A stretch of DNA of 64,000 bases from CALKXV01 sp965228905 (GTDB lineage: Bacteria > Pseudomonadota > Alphaproteobacteria > Rhodobacterales > Rhodobacteraceae): NCBI GenBank assembly GCA_965228905.1, contig CBDDII010000003.1, positions 744,001 to 808,000 of the forward strand. Direction: 5' to 3'. The position numbers and the translations under genes are program-made. A model generated the notes under the pieces. It did no database searches and was not told the DNA's origin. It saw nothing but the letters and a program-made list of their open reading frames with translations. Positions 35,436 through 43,060 of the stretch are shown here, one piece after another (the stretch's first letter is position 1; each line of letters begins with the position of its first letter).

Positions 35436-35795
35436 TCAGCTCTCGATAAGAAGGTTTCGGCGCTGCTCAAATGCACCAAGCACAGTCTCGATGTCCTCGG
35501 CCTCCACGCCGAAACCGGTCAGGGTCTCTTCGATCAACTCTTTCAGCTTGTCGAAATGATCATCAAGGATCGTCAGGTGCCTGTGGGCATTCTTGATGTG
35601 CGTATCCGTGAATGACGCAGGACCACCCATGAGAGACGAGACGAACTTGGTCTGATGGTCGATGAGCTTAGGCATATCGACATCATCAAAGAACGGGCCG
35701 ACGTCATCGTCGTCCAGCAATTTGTCATAAAGCGTCATGACGATCTTGCTGACGGTCGAGAAGCCGCCATATTTATCGAAAAGTGTCTTTTCCAA
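35436..35795 (-). CDS. group 1 truncated hemoglobin
   Basis: A 119-residue globin with LFDKYGGFSTVSKIV at the N-terminus, a likely distal Tyr23 (position B10) and a likely proximal His71 in NAHRHL, and HQTKFVSSLMGGPASFTD, the pattern of group 1 truncated hemoglobins. It binds haem and probably O2 or NO. Its start codon is TTG at 35795, supported by GGGG seven bases upstream; no ATG is available in frame. The cyclase gene starts one base after its stop, suggesting that the globin feeds a gas or redox signal into cAMP production; that is inference. Confidence 0.88.
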   Translation of the reverse strand: MEKTLFDKYGGFSTVSKIVMTLYDKLLDDDDVGPFFDDVDMPKLIDHQTKFVSSLMGGPASFTDTHIKNAHRHLTILDDHFDKLKELIEETLTGFGVEAEDIETVLGAFEQRRNLLIES

Positions 35796-35865
35796 TGGTT
35801 TTCCCCAGCTTTTCGGGTGACATTTTGACGAGCGGGATCAATCCGCACAAGAAAAAATGCGTGAT

Positions 35866-37005
35866 TCAGGCGGCAATCGCAGTGTTCATTTCGCCAGCGA
35901 TCATTGCCTGTTCAGCCTTCATGATGCTGTTCAGACGCAGGTGAAGCGCTTTCAACCCGCCCAGTGACCAATCAAGTGCCGCGATACGGTCCGTGACCTC
36001 GAAAAGTTCGACCGAGCGGGCGTTGCGCGTGAATTCATAGTCATGAAGCGACCGGCCGGACAATATTGCCTGTGAAAGGGCCTCGGCATCGCGGAAGGCA
36101 TCCGTGATCCCGTGCGCGGTCAGCGGATCCTTGAAGTAACCCGCGTCACCCACAAGCGCCCAGCCCGCTCCGGCAGCTTCACGCAGGAAACCGCGATCAC
36201 CGCCATAGATCACCGGGTGCGCGATCATGCTGATCGATTCCATCTGGTGGCCAAAGTCGAAGTTGGTTTCACTCAGCAAGTGCCGCAAGGCAGCTTCGGC
36301 GCCCATGGCTTTGACAAGCGCGCGCACAGAGAGAGGCGCGGCAGAAGCAAAAACGCAATGTTCTCCGCCATTCGTGGGGATTGCCCCGGCCGCAAGGCCT
36401 TCGCGGTAAAACCATTGATACCCCCGGTTCGGCAGACCTTTGACATGAGCATAGATGCAGTTTGTCGTGTGTCGCGCTGTCGAACGCACCTTGGCCTGAA
36501 CGCTCCGCGCCACCCGCGAACGGCGTCCATCGGCACCGATGACAAGCGGTGCGTAAACCCGCTGGCGTAGCCCGGCGCGTTCGTAAATGGCACCTTCGAT
36601 GCGGCCTTGCGGATCACGCAAGAGGTCGACAAAACTTGCCCCGTAGCGAAGCTCGGCACCTGCATTCCAGGCGGCACCGGCAAGGATATTGTCCAGCACA
36701 TATCGACGGGGCGCGATCAGGGACCGCGTGCCGTAGGCGGGATTGATGTCCAACTCGATCTTTTCGTCGCCGTAAAAGAAACTTGTGCGCGTCACTTCCG
36801 GCGCACCCGAGGCGATCACGCTTTTCAGCAGGCCCCATTGATCAAGCTGGATGACCGCGCCGCGCATCAAGGCATGGGTCGACATCGTGTCGGTGCCGGG
36901 TTCGTCGCGGTCAAGCACAAGAACCTTCATGCCGCCCCGGGCAAGCTGCATCGCGGTGGCAGCGCCGGCGCAACGCGCGCCAATGATGATTGCGTCATAG
37001 TTCAT
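35866..37005 (-). CDS. FAD-dependent oxidoreductase, geranylgeranyl-reductase/PHBH-like fold
   Basis: The 379-residue protein starts MNYDAIIIGARCAGAATA (FAD-binding GxRxxGA variant of the Rossmann motif) and carries the second FAD motif WALVGDAGYFKDPLTAHG near residue 280. VIGADGRRSRVAR is the DG motif of group A flavoprotein monooxygenases. Members reduce or hydroxylate lipids or aromatics. AAGGAG lies seven bases before the ATG and overlaps the stop of the FMO-like gene upstream. The substrate is unknown. Confidence 0.85.
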   Translation of the reverse strand: MNYDAIIIGARCAGAATAMQLARGGMKVLVLDRDEPGTDTMSTHALMRGAVIQLDQWGLLKSVIASGAPEVTRTSFFYGDEKIELDINPAYGTRSLIAPRRYVLDNILAGAAWNAGAELRYGASFVDLLRDPQGRIEGAIYERAGLRQRVYAPLVIGADGRRSRVARSVQAKVRSTARHTTNCIYAHVKGLPNRGYQWFYREGLAAGAIPTNGGEHCVFASAAPLSVRALVKAMGAEAALRHLLSETNFDFGHQMESISMIAHPVIYGGDRGFLREAAGAGWALVGDAGYFKDPLTAHGITDAFRDAEALSQAILSGRSLHDYEFTRNARSVELFEVTDRIAALDWSLGGLKALHLRLNSIMKAEQAMIAGEMNTAIAA

Positions 37006-37017
37006 TTCGTTGCTCCT

Positions 37018-38265
37018 TTAAGCTGCCGCGCTCGGCACATGGCCAAGCTGGGCACAGATGTGATGTGTCAGGTCGCGTGCATCGGCACCGACCCCGTCGA
37101 TGAAGGTGGAATTGCGCCGCCGCATGAAGGGCAGCGCCATGGCATAAAGGCCGGGCACCTCGCAGATGCCGCCCGTCTGTCTCAACTCGCCCTGATCGTT
37201 CAGCGCGTCGATTCTCAGCCAGGAGTAATCGCGCCGGAACCCGGTGGCCCAGACAATCGTCCTGATGCCGCGACGGCGCAGGTCAAGAGACACGGGATCG
37301 GCCGTGATCTTCGTGCGCGGGTAAGGCGGTGCAGCGTGCGGGGCGGCGATGGAAGCCCCCGCGATATGGTCATCAATGCGCGACAACAGTCGGTCGCGCC
37401 GTGCACGGCCCCGCTCGATCTCGGCGGCCAGCGTTCCGGACAGGGCAACATGACCGCCGTTCATTCCCATCGCCCGACCCACGACGCGAACGCCAAGGGC
37501 CTGAAGTTGGTTGATCCCGACATTGCGCGGCGGCACGCTGCCGACAAGTTGCAGCGACGGTTGCGAAAGGGCACGCGCGGCGGGAACCGAAGGGTCGCGC
37601 GCTTCGGCCAGGATCCCGGCCGCATCCATCCAGTGCATTATGTCCCGACCGCGATAGAGGCGCGGCAAGGGCACATGCGAACCGGTGGCAAGTGTCACGT
37701 CATGACCCGCGCGGCGGATTTCCTCGGCAAGCTGAACACCGGTCGCCGAGCCGCCAACGACCAGGACACCGCCCGGTGCGATGTCTCCGGTATGATTGTA
37801 GTTTTCCGTCGTAACCTGGGCGATCTCGGATGAAACCTCACTCGCCCATCCCGGCAGGTTGGGCCGGTCGCAGGCACCGGTGGCCACGACGACGGCGCGG
37901 GCACGAAGGGTCGATGCGCTGGTCTCAACAAGAAAACCGTTTGCGTCGCGCGTGACGGCACTGACCGAAGTGAACTCCCGCACGGGCGCTTCAAAGCTCC
38001 GTGCATAGCGGCCAAGAAATCCGACCAGCTCGTCTTTCATCATGAAGCCATCGGGATCGGATCCGTCGTATGCGGACCCCGGCAGCCGCGTCATCCAGTT
38101 GGGCGTGAGCAATCGCAGCGAGGCCCAGCGTTCGGCCCGCCAGCGGTTGGCGATTGCACCCTTTTCCAGAACGACGTGATCAATGCCTTCAGTGGACAGG
38201 CAATGGCTGATGGCCAGCCCTGCCTGTCCTGCTCCGATCACCATGACATCAAAATACTCGGCCAC
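37018..38265 (-). CDS. FMO-like/CzcO-type flavin-containing monooxygenase
   Basis: The 415-residue protein has an N-terminal FAD motif GAGQAG (residues 11-16), the second nucleotide motif VVGGSATGVQLAEEI for NADPH and the C-terminal segment TIVWATGFRRDYSWL, as in FMO/CzcO/YhfW-type enzymes that oxygenate N, S or C atoms. The best start is GTG at 38265, with AAAGGG upstream; the longer open frame runs through the tiny ORF upstream and is not plausible. It follows the 48-codon ORF by 22 bases. A sulfur or nitrogen substrate would fit the neighbouring cysteine synthase genes, but this is not shown. Confidence 0.85.
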   Translation of the reverse strand: MAEYFDVMVIGAGQAGLAISHCLSTEGIDHVVLEKGAIANRWRAERWASLRLLTPNWMTRLPGSAYDGSDPDGFMMKDELVGFLGRYARSFEAPVREFTSVSAVTRDANGFLVETSASTLRARAVVVATGACDRPNLPGWASEVSSEIAQVTTENYNHTGDIAPGGVLVVGGSATGVQLAEEIRRAGHDVTLATGSHVPLPRLYRGRDIMHWMDAAGILAEARDPSVPAARALSQPSLQLVGSVPPRNVGINQLQALGVRVVGRAMGMNGGHVALSGTLAAEIERGRARRDRLLSRIDDHIAGASIAAPHAAPPYPRTKITADPVSLDLRRRGIRTIVWATGFRRDYSWLRIDALNDQGELRQTGGICEVPGLYAMALPFMRRRNSTFIDGVGADARDLTHHICAQLGHVPSAAA

Positions 38266-38287
38266 CGATCTATTCCCTTTGAATTTG

Positions 38288-38434
38288 TCAGCCCGACGTC
38301 GGGTGGACGGTGAAGTTCTCGAAATCCCGGCGTGTGACCGGAACGATATTGTCCTGGACAGCACCGGGACGGCGGGCGTTGATAACGGCCATGTCGCGGG
38401 CTGCGCTTTCGTTGGATTTGGCAAAACGTGGCAT
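38288..38434 (-). CDS. 48-residue small ORF in the flavoprotein operon
   Basis: A 48-codon frame with ATG at 38434, preceded by AGGA at 8 bases, and a stop 22 bases before the FMO-like gene. The product is basic and polar with no cysteine, no signal peptide and no membrane segment, containing ARRPGAVQDNIVPVTRRDF. It sits in series with a 33-codon ORF. I do not recognise a family. Good ribosome-binding site and position make it likely to be translated. Confidence 0.6.
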   Translation of the reverse strand: MPRFAKSNESAARDMAVINARRPGAVQDNIVPVTRRDFENFTVHPTSG

Positions 38435-38563
38435 CGGTCTGGTCCTTTCGGTTTCAGGCAATCCATCCGCCGCTTTTCGGCGTGATGGTCGGAAGGGTGA
38501 CGGTGCGGGCGGCGCGGGCAAACACGCCTGCCCGACCTGGGCGGTTCAAGCGGCGGCCCGGCA

Positions 38564-38665
38564 TCACCGGGCACTCCGATCACGGATCATCCGGGCAGCC
38601 GCCGCGTGGCGTGCATGGACATCGGGGTTCAGCTTCGGCGGGTTCTTCAGCAGTGTGGGCAACAT
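38564..38665 (-). CDS. 33-residue small ORF in the flavoprotein operon
   Basis: A 33-codon frame with ATG at 38665 and AAAGGAAAG just upstream. The product starts MLPTLLKNPPKLNPD and ends in a very basic tail (RMIRDRSAR), with no cysteine. It lies 69 bases after the OsmC-like gene and 129 bases before the 48-codon ORF. Not recognised. The strong ribosome-binding site argues that it is real. Confidence 0.6.
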   Translation of the reverse strand: MLPTLLKNPPKLNPDVHARHAAAARMIRDRSAR

Positions 38666-38734
38666 TGGTCTTTCCTTTCTTTGATCTGAGTTTGGCGAGT
38701 TGGGCAGGGCGTCAGCCCCGCCCGACACTTGGGA

Positions 38735-39313
38735 TCAGGCGGCCATTTCAACCGCGACGTCGGTGCCGTTCTTCAGCATGTCGAACACGGCGGAACGTGC
38801 GACAGACTGCTGGACAACCTTCGCAAGCTTTTCGGCATCTGCGTCTCCGTCGATCTCGACCGTGGCGCGGATTTTCTGGAAGCCGTTGCGAACCTCGTTG
38901 TCGAGGCCCAGAAGACCCTGAAGGTCGATATCGCCTTCCACATTCACCTTGACCGCGTTCAGCTTGATCTGGCGGGCCGAGGCGATGTTGGCGATGCCGG
39001 CGGTGATGCAGGCAGCAAGTGCGGACAGCAGGAACTCGATCGGCGTCGGAGCATTGTCGCCGCCGCAAAGAACAGCCGGGTGGTCGCCTTCGGCGACGAA
39101 ATCCTCGCCACGTTCATGTTCCTGGCCTGCACCGAAGAAACCGTTGATCGTGGCGCGGCTGTGGGTGCCATTGACCCAGGTGCCGTTCGCGCGGAACTGG
39201 AACTGGGCGGCAACGGGCTGTTCGCCAACGGCACCGATGGTGCCAAGAAGCGTCGGAACATCGACGCCGTTCATGGCGGTTTTCGCGGGTTTTTCCATTA
39301 CGTCGGTAGTCAT
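38735..39313 (-). CDS. OsmC/Ohr-family peroxidase-like protein
   Basis: The 192-residue protein shows the OsmC pattern with the first reactive Cys83 in VLCGGDNAPTPIE and the second Cys102 in SALAACITAGI. Family members reduce organic hydroperoxides or bind thiols. It has an N-terminal extension of about 30 residues compared with typical OsmC. AGGA lies 10 bases before the ATG. It heads the operon with the two tiny ORFs, two flavoproteins, globin, cyclase and kinase, and follows copy D of the shared promoter element. Confidence 0.85.
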   Translation of the reverse strand: MTTDVMEKPAKTAMNGVDVPTLLGTIGAVGEQPVAAQFQFRANGTWVNGTHSRATINGFFGAGQEHERGEDFVAEGDHPAVLCGGDNAPTPIEFLLSALAACITAGIANIASARQIKLNAVKVNVEGDIDLQGLLGLDNEVRNGFQKIRATVEIDGDADAEKLAKVVQQSVARSAVFDMLKNGTDVAVEMAA

Positions 39314-39452
39314 TTGAAGTGTTTCCTTTGGTTTGGTTTTGGTCTGTCTTTTCGTTTCTCAGCCGGGGGCAAAAGGCGCTTTTGTCTTGGGTTGAGTGAG
39401 GTTCGATGAACGCCCTGTGCCCCGGCTACAAAGAGGGGTTTAAGACCCCTGC

Positions 39453-39499
39453 GTTTCAGTTTGCGGTCAGGAAGGGGGCCATTTGGTATCGAATGTTTC
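39453..39499 (-). promoter_or_regulatory. two-part promoter element, copy D (before the OsmC operon)
   Basis: GTTTCA (39453-39458) and GTATCGAATGTTTC (39486-39499) on the plus strand, starts 33 bases apart. Read toward the OsmC gene this is GAAACATTCGATAC then TGAAAC, ending 139 bases before the ATG. It matches copies A, B and C in sequence, spacing and orientation. Confidence 0.6.
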
Positions 39500-39536
39500 A
39501 GCCGATTTTCAGTCGCGTAAATTTCTGGATTAATAC

Positions 39537-39562
39537 AAAAAAAGACCCGCCATGATGGCGGG
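39537..39562 (-). terminator. rho-independent terminator after the PLP decarboxylase gene
   Basis: On the minus strand the stem CCCGCC-ATCAT-GGCGGG (39546-39562) is followed by a T-run (seven A at 39537-39543 on the plus strand). It lies 28 bases after the decarboxylase stop and closes the DUF1127-cysteine synthase-decarboxylase operon, separating it from the OsmC operon promoter. Confidence 0.85.
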
Positions 39563-39589
39563 CCCAGGTTCATCCCATGCTGCGTGGCG

Positions 39590-40999
39590 CTACGTGCAAA
39601 GCGCCTTCCAGCAACGCTCGATCTTGGTGCCAAGCTTGTCGATGGCGGTCATGCCGGTTCCGTCTTCGATGATCGAAACGCGCAGCATGTTGCGACCCCG
39701 CCAGCGTGACGTCCGAAAGAAATGTTCGCCGTCGGCGTTCAGGGATTCTTCCATCCGGGTTGCCAGTTGATCGGGCTCCGTACAGCCATCGTCGAACGTC
39801 AGAACCAACTGGTTCAACGACACCTCGTTTTCGACCGTGATGCCGTCGATCCCGGCAAGCGTTTCGGCAAGCCTGCTTGCCGCCGCGCAATGGCCCCGGA
39901 TCAATTCGGCAACGCCCTCGCGGCCGAGCGATTTCAAAATCGCCCAAACCGAAAAACCACGGGCGCGCCGGGAAAGCTCGGGCCCGAAATGCGTGGGATT
40001 GCGGCCATCGCCGGGCGCTTCGCTCAGATAGCTGGCCGAGATATCCATGGCGCGGCGATGCGCATGAACATCACGAACGATGGCGAACCCGGAATCGTAA
40101 GGAACCTGCAACCACTTGTGCCCATCGGTTGACCAACTGTCGGCGCGATCCAGCCCGGCGGTCCGGTCCTTCAGCTCCGGCACGGCGCGCGCCCAAAGGC
40201 CAAAGGCGCAATCCACGTGCAGCCAAGCGTCGTGTTCCGTAGCCAGATCGGCCAGACGGTCAAAGTTGTCGAACGCGCCCGAGTTGATATGCCCCGCCGT
40301 CCCGATGATGATCTTCGGGCCATCGACGTAACGCATCATGTAACTCAAGGCGCCAACGCGCATCCGGCCCTGTTCGTCCGACGGCACCTTCAGGATCTGG
40401 CGACTGCCGAACCCGAGATACCGCAGCGCGGCAAGGTTCGAAATATGCGTGTCATCGCTGATGAATACCGTGATCTTCGGACAACCGAACAGGCCGTCCG
40501 CATCAAAGTCATGCCCGGCACGGGCCAGAACTTCACCACGCGCCGTGGCAAGGCAGACAAAGCCCGCCATGGTCGCACCGGTGACAAAACCGACACCCGC
40601 GTCGCGCGGCAGATCAAGAAGGTCAAGCAGCCAATCGGCGGCGACCTCCTCGGCGGTCGCTGCTGCGGGCGAACACTGATAGATGGCCCCGTTCTGCCCC
40701 CAGGCGCTGGTCAGCCAGTCGGCGGCGACGCCAACCGGGCTTGACCCGCCCATGACCCAGGCGTGAAAGCCGGGGCGCGTGTTGCCGACAAGCCCAGGCT
40801 CGGCTGCGCGGATCAGATGGGAAATTACCTCGGCTTCACCCGTCCCGGTCTCGGGAACGGGGCCGCCAAATCCGGCGCGAAGCTCCTCCGCGCTGGCCGT
40901 TGCATCCAGGGGGCGGACCTGATCGCGCCAGGTCAGACCATACTCTGCCGCCCGCGCCATTGCGGGCGATGCAGAGACTTTGATCGCACCGGGTTTCAT
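39590..40999 (-). CDS. PLP-dependent decarboxylase, group II (aromatic amino acid/cysteine sulfinate type)
   Basis: The 469-residue fold-type I enzyme has the PLP lysine at about 295 in STDGHKWLQVP, the substrate/PLP residues HVDCAFGLWA and the GFVTGATMAG phosphate loop. It belongs to group II decarboxylases (DOPA, tyrosine, glutamate, cysteine sulfinate). Its ATG overlaps the stop of the cysteine synthase-glutaredoxin gene (ATGA), so a sulfur amino acid such as cysteine, cysteate or cysteine sulfinate is a plausible substrate. That specificity is inference from context only. Confidence 0.85.
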   Translation of the reverse strand: MKPGAIKVSASPAMARAAEYGLTWRDQVRPLDATASAEELRAGFGGPVPETGTGEAEVISHLIRAAEPGLVGNTRPGFHAWVMGGSSPVGVAADWLTSAWGQNGAIYQCSPAAATAEEVAADWLLDLLDLPRDAGVGFVTGATMAGFVCLATARGEVLARAGHDFDADGLFGCPKITVFISDDTHISNLAALRYLGFGSRQILKVPSDEQGRMRVGALSYMMRYVDGPKIIIGTAGHINSGAFDNFDRLADLATEHDAWLHVDCAFGLWARAVPELKDRTAGLDRADSWSTDGHKWLQVPYDSGFAIVRDVHAHRRAMDISASYLSEAPGDGRNPTHFGPELSRRARGFSVWAILKSLGREGVAELIRGHCAAASRLAETLAGIDGITVENEVSLNQLVLTFDDGCTEPDQLATRMEESLNADGEHFFRTSRWRGRNMLRVSIIEDGTGMTAIDKLGTKIERCWKALCT

Positions 41000-42468
41000 C
41001 TCGGATGCAACCACTTGGGCAGATAGCTATAGGCGTTCTCTGCCACCGTCGCCATGCTGATCTGTTGTGCCTCAAGCATCTTTCCCAGCGTGCCGGCATT
41101 GTAGGCATCGAAGGTTTCCGTCGCCCCGCCGACATGTTCGCCGCCCACAAAGACCTGGGGGATCGTATGCGTCCCGCAAATCTCCAACAGGGCCGAGCGC
41201 AACCGCGTGCCGTGGTTGTCCTTTTGGTATTCGACCGAGTCGACCTCGATGGCGGTGTAGGGAATGCCCGCCTCTTCGAACATCTTGCGGACCGACCAGC
41301 AGAACTCGCACCACTCCAGCACATACATCAGCACCGGCGTCGTTTCTGCCATCTGGCGCACTTCGGCCAGCGCCTCGGCATCGGCCGCCGGAAACGAAGG
41401 CGCACCCCCGGCGGCGGTGACGTCGAACCGGACCGTTCCGGTCGAGCGGCTGATCGCCTGTTCTTCTTCGTTCATGTCTTCGCTGACATCCTCGAAGAGG
41501 GGGGTCGTCATGTATCGTTCGCCCGTGTCCGGCAGCATCGCCAGGATCTTCGATCCCTTCGGCGCGGTCTTGGCGACTTCCAGCGCGGCGGCAAAGGTCG
41601 CCCCGGCCGAGATGCCGACAAAGATGCCTTCCTTCTGCGCCAGATCACGGCTCGCCTGCATGGATGCTCCGCCGCCGATCGGTTGATAGGCGTCGATCCG
41701 TTTCTCGCGCAAAGCCTCCTGCACGACCTGCGGAATGAAATCCGGGCTCCAGCCCTGCATCGGATGCGGTCGCCAGGCAGGATGCGCGGCAGCAGCACTG
41801 CCGTCGGCATCGTAAGGCTGAACATAGTCGTTGGTCAGAAGCATCGCGTTTTCCGGCTCGACCGCGACAATCCGCGTCTTGGGACTGTCGGCGCGCAGGC
41901 GGCGGGACACACCGGTCAACGTACCGCCGGTGCCAAAGCCGGTGACGAAATAGTCCAGACCGTTCGCACCGAAATCCTCGATGATCTCGACGGCGGTCGT
42001 GTTCGCATGGATCTCCGGGTTGGCCGGGTTCTCGAACTGCCGCGCCAGGAACCAGCCGTGGGTATCGGCCAACTCGCGTGCCTTCCGAACCATGCCCGTC
42101 CCCTTTTCCGAGGCAGGCGTCAAGACGACCTTCGCCCCGAGGAACCGCATCAGCTTCCGGCGTTCCACGCTGAAACTTTCGGCCATCGTGACCACCAGCG
42201 GATACCCCTTCTGGGCGCAGACCATGGCAAGGCCAATGCCGGTGTTGCCCGACGTCGCCTCGACGACCGTCTGACCGGGCTTCAGCGTTCCGTCACGCTC
42301 GGCGGTTTCGATGATCGAAAGCGCCAGCCGGTCCTTCACCGATCCGCCGGGGTTCGCAGCTTCAAGCTTGACGAACATCTCGACGCCCTCGGGCGCGATG
42401 GTGTTGATACGAATGACCGGCGTGTTGCCGATGGTGTCGAGTACGGAATTCCTGATCGTCATGGTCAT
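40996..42468 (-). CDS. cysteine synthase-glutaredoxin fusion protein
   Basis: Residues 1-310 form an O-acetylserine sulfhydrylase (CysK): NSVLDTIGNTPVIRI, PLP Lys45 in GGSVKDRL, EATSGNTGIGLA and GTGGTLTGVSRRL. Residues about 375-460 form a glutaredoxin with active site Cys387-x2-Cys390 (EWCEFCWS) and the cis-Pro motif TIPQVFVGG. The fusion suggests thiol-dependent regulation or supply of reduced sulfur to the synthase. Typical CysK has about 310-320 residues. A start at 42462 is also possible and is better spaced from AAGGA. First enzyme gene of an operon with a PLP decarboxylase. Confidence 0.92.
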   Translation of the reverse strand: MTMTIRNSVLDTIGNTPVIRINTIAPEGVEMFVKLEAANPGGSVKDRLALSIIETAERDGTLKPGQTVVEATSGNTGIGLAMVCAQKGYPLVVTMAESFSVERRKLMRFLGAKVVLTPASEKGTGMVRKARELADTHGWFLARQFENPANPEIHANTTAVEIIEDFGANGLDYFVTGFGTGGTLTGVSRRLRADSPKTRIVAVEPENAMLLTNDYVQPYDADGSAAAAHPAWRPHPMQGWSPDFIPQVVQEALREKRIDAYQPIGGGASMQASRDLAQKEGIFVGISAGATFAAALEVAKTAPKGSKILAMLPDTGERYMTTPLFEDVSEDMNEEEQAISRSTGTVRFDVTAAGGAPSFPAADAEALAEVRQMAETTPVLMYVLEWCEFCWSVRKMFEEAGIPYTAIEVDSVEYQKDNHGTRLRSALLEICGTHTIPQVFVGGEHVGGATETFDAYNAGTLGKMLEAQQISMATVAENAYSYLPKWLHPR

Positions 42469-42482
42469 GCGTCCTTAAAAAG

Positions 42483-42596
42483 TTATTGCGCGTCGAAATA
42501 GCGCTGAAAGTTCGTGCCCTTCAGACTTCTCCGCCACCGGTCGCCCAAGGCGGATGGCTTGGGGAAAAGCCTATGGCGTTTCTGAAACTCGGTCAT
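42483..42596 (-). CDS. 37-residue small ORF
   Basis: A 37-codon frame with ATG at 42596 preceded by GGAG at 7 bases, and its stop 14 bases before the fusion gene. The product is basic and aromatic-rich, containing DRWRRSLKGTNFQRYFDAQ. No cysteine or membrane segment. It sits between the DUF1127 gene and the fusion gene. Family not recognised; could itself be a diverged DUF1127-like small protein. Confidence 0.55.
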   Translation of the reverse strand: MTEFQKRHRLFPKPSALGDRWRRSLKGTNFQRYFDAQ

Positions 42597-42618
42597 CCTT
42601 CTTCTCCGGAACTGGGGC

Positions 42619-42759
42619 CTAGTAGGGGCCGAACCTGATGCGGCGTTGGCGTTCGGGCATCCCGATGTCGCGCAACAGGTGATTGTCGAGATGGCGCAGG
42701 CCCTGGGTGCCTGCGGTGCTGCTCATCTTGCTGCGAAGTGCAGAGATCATACGGTTCAT
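42619..42759 (-). CDS. DUF1127 small protein
   Basis: A 46-residue protein with the DUF1127 core LRHLDNHLLRDIGMPERQ (about residues 22-39). AAGGAA lies eight bases before the ATG at 42759. DUF1127 proteins are small, basic, and in other alphaproteobacteria are linked to RNA turnover and phosphate or carbon control. It is first in the minus-strand operon and divergent from the hybrid kinase gene. Confidence 0.8.
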   Translation of the reverse strand: MNRMISALRSKMSSTAGTQGLRHLDNHLLRDIGMPERQRRIRFGPY

Positions 42760-43060
42760 GGTCTTTTCCTTTGTGTGCGGTGCGCTTGGCGCTCATTTGA
42801 TGACAGCCTTCTGACAAGCCAATGTTGCAGGCTTGCGTCCAAACCCGCGGAACACGGTTTCAAATGCTTCGGTGTTTGAAATACTTGGGGGTTGGGTGAA
42901 AACTGAGGAAAATCAGCGATCTAGGCGTGTTTCCACGATGATGCACCACGAACCCGCTGTTACAATTGAAACAGAACGCCGTAGTGTGGAAAAACGATTG
43001 AAACACAGGCAGCCTAGTTTTCACCCCATGAACTCAACACGATCCCAGGATACGCGCGAC
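42760..43060. other. divergent promoter region of the DUF1127 operon and hybrid kinase
   Basis: 301 bases without a gene if the kinase starts at 43061. It holds copy B of the shared element (42959-43004) in the orientation of the kinase gene. An in-frame ATG at 43028 exists but has no ribosome-binding site, whereas AGGA lies about 10 bases before 43061. The remainder shows nothing distinctive. Confidence 0.5.
42959..43004 (+). promoter_or_regulatory. two-part promoter element, copy B (before the hybrid kinase)
   Basis: GTTACAATTGAAAC (42959-42972) is followed by TGAAAC (42999-43004); the TGAAAC starts are 32 bases apart. The 14-base box differs from copy A at one position only. It ends 56 bases before the kinase ATG at 43061. 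The second box also carries the extension ATTGAAACA found in the first. Confidence 0.65.

Noticed and set aside
38288..38665. RiPP precursor peptides for the two tiny ORFs
   Set aside because: Neither has a Cys/Ser/Thr-rich core or a recognisable leader, and no cyclase, radical SAM or protease gene accompanies them.
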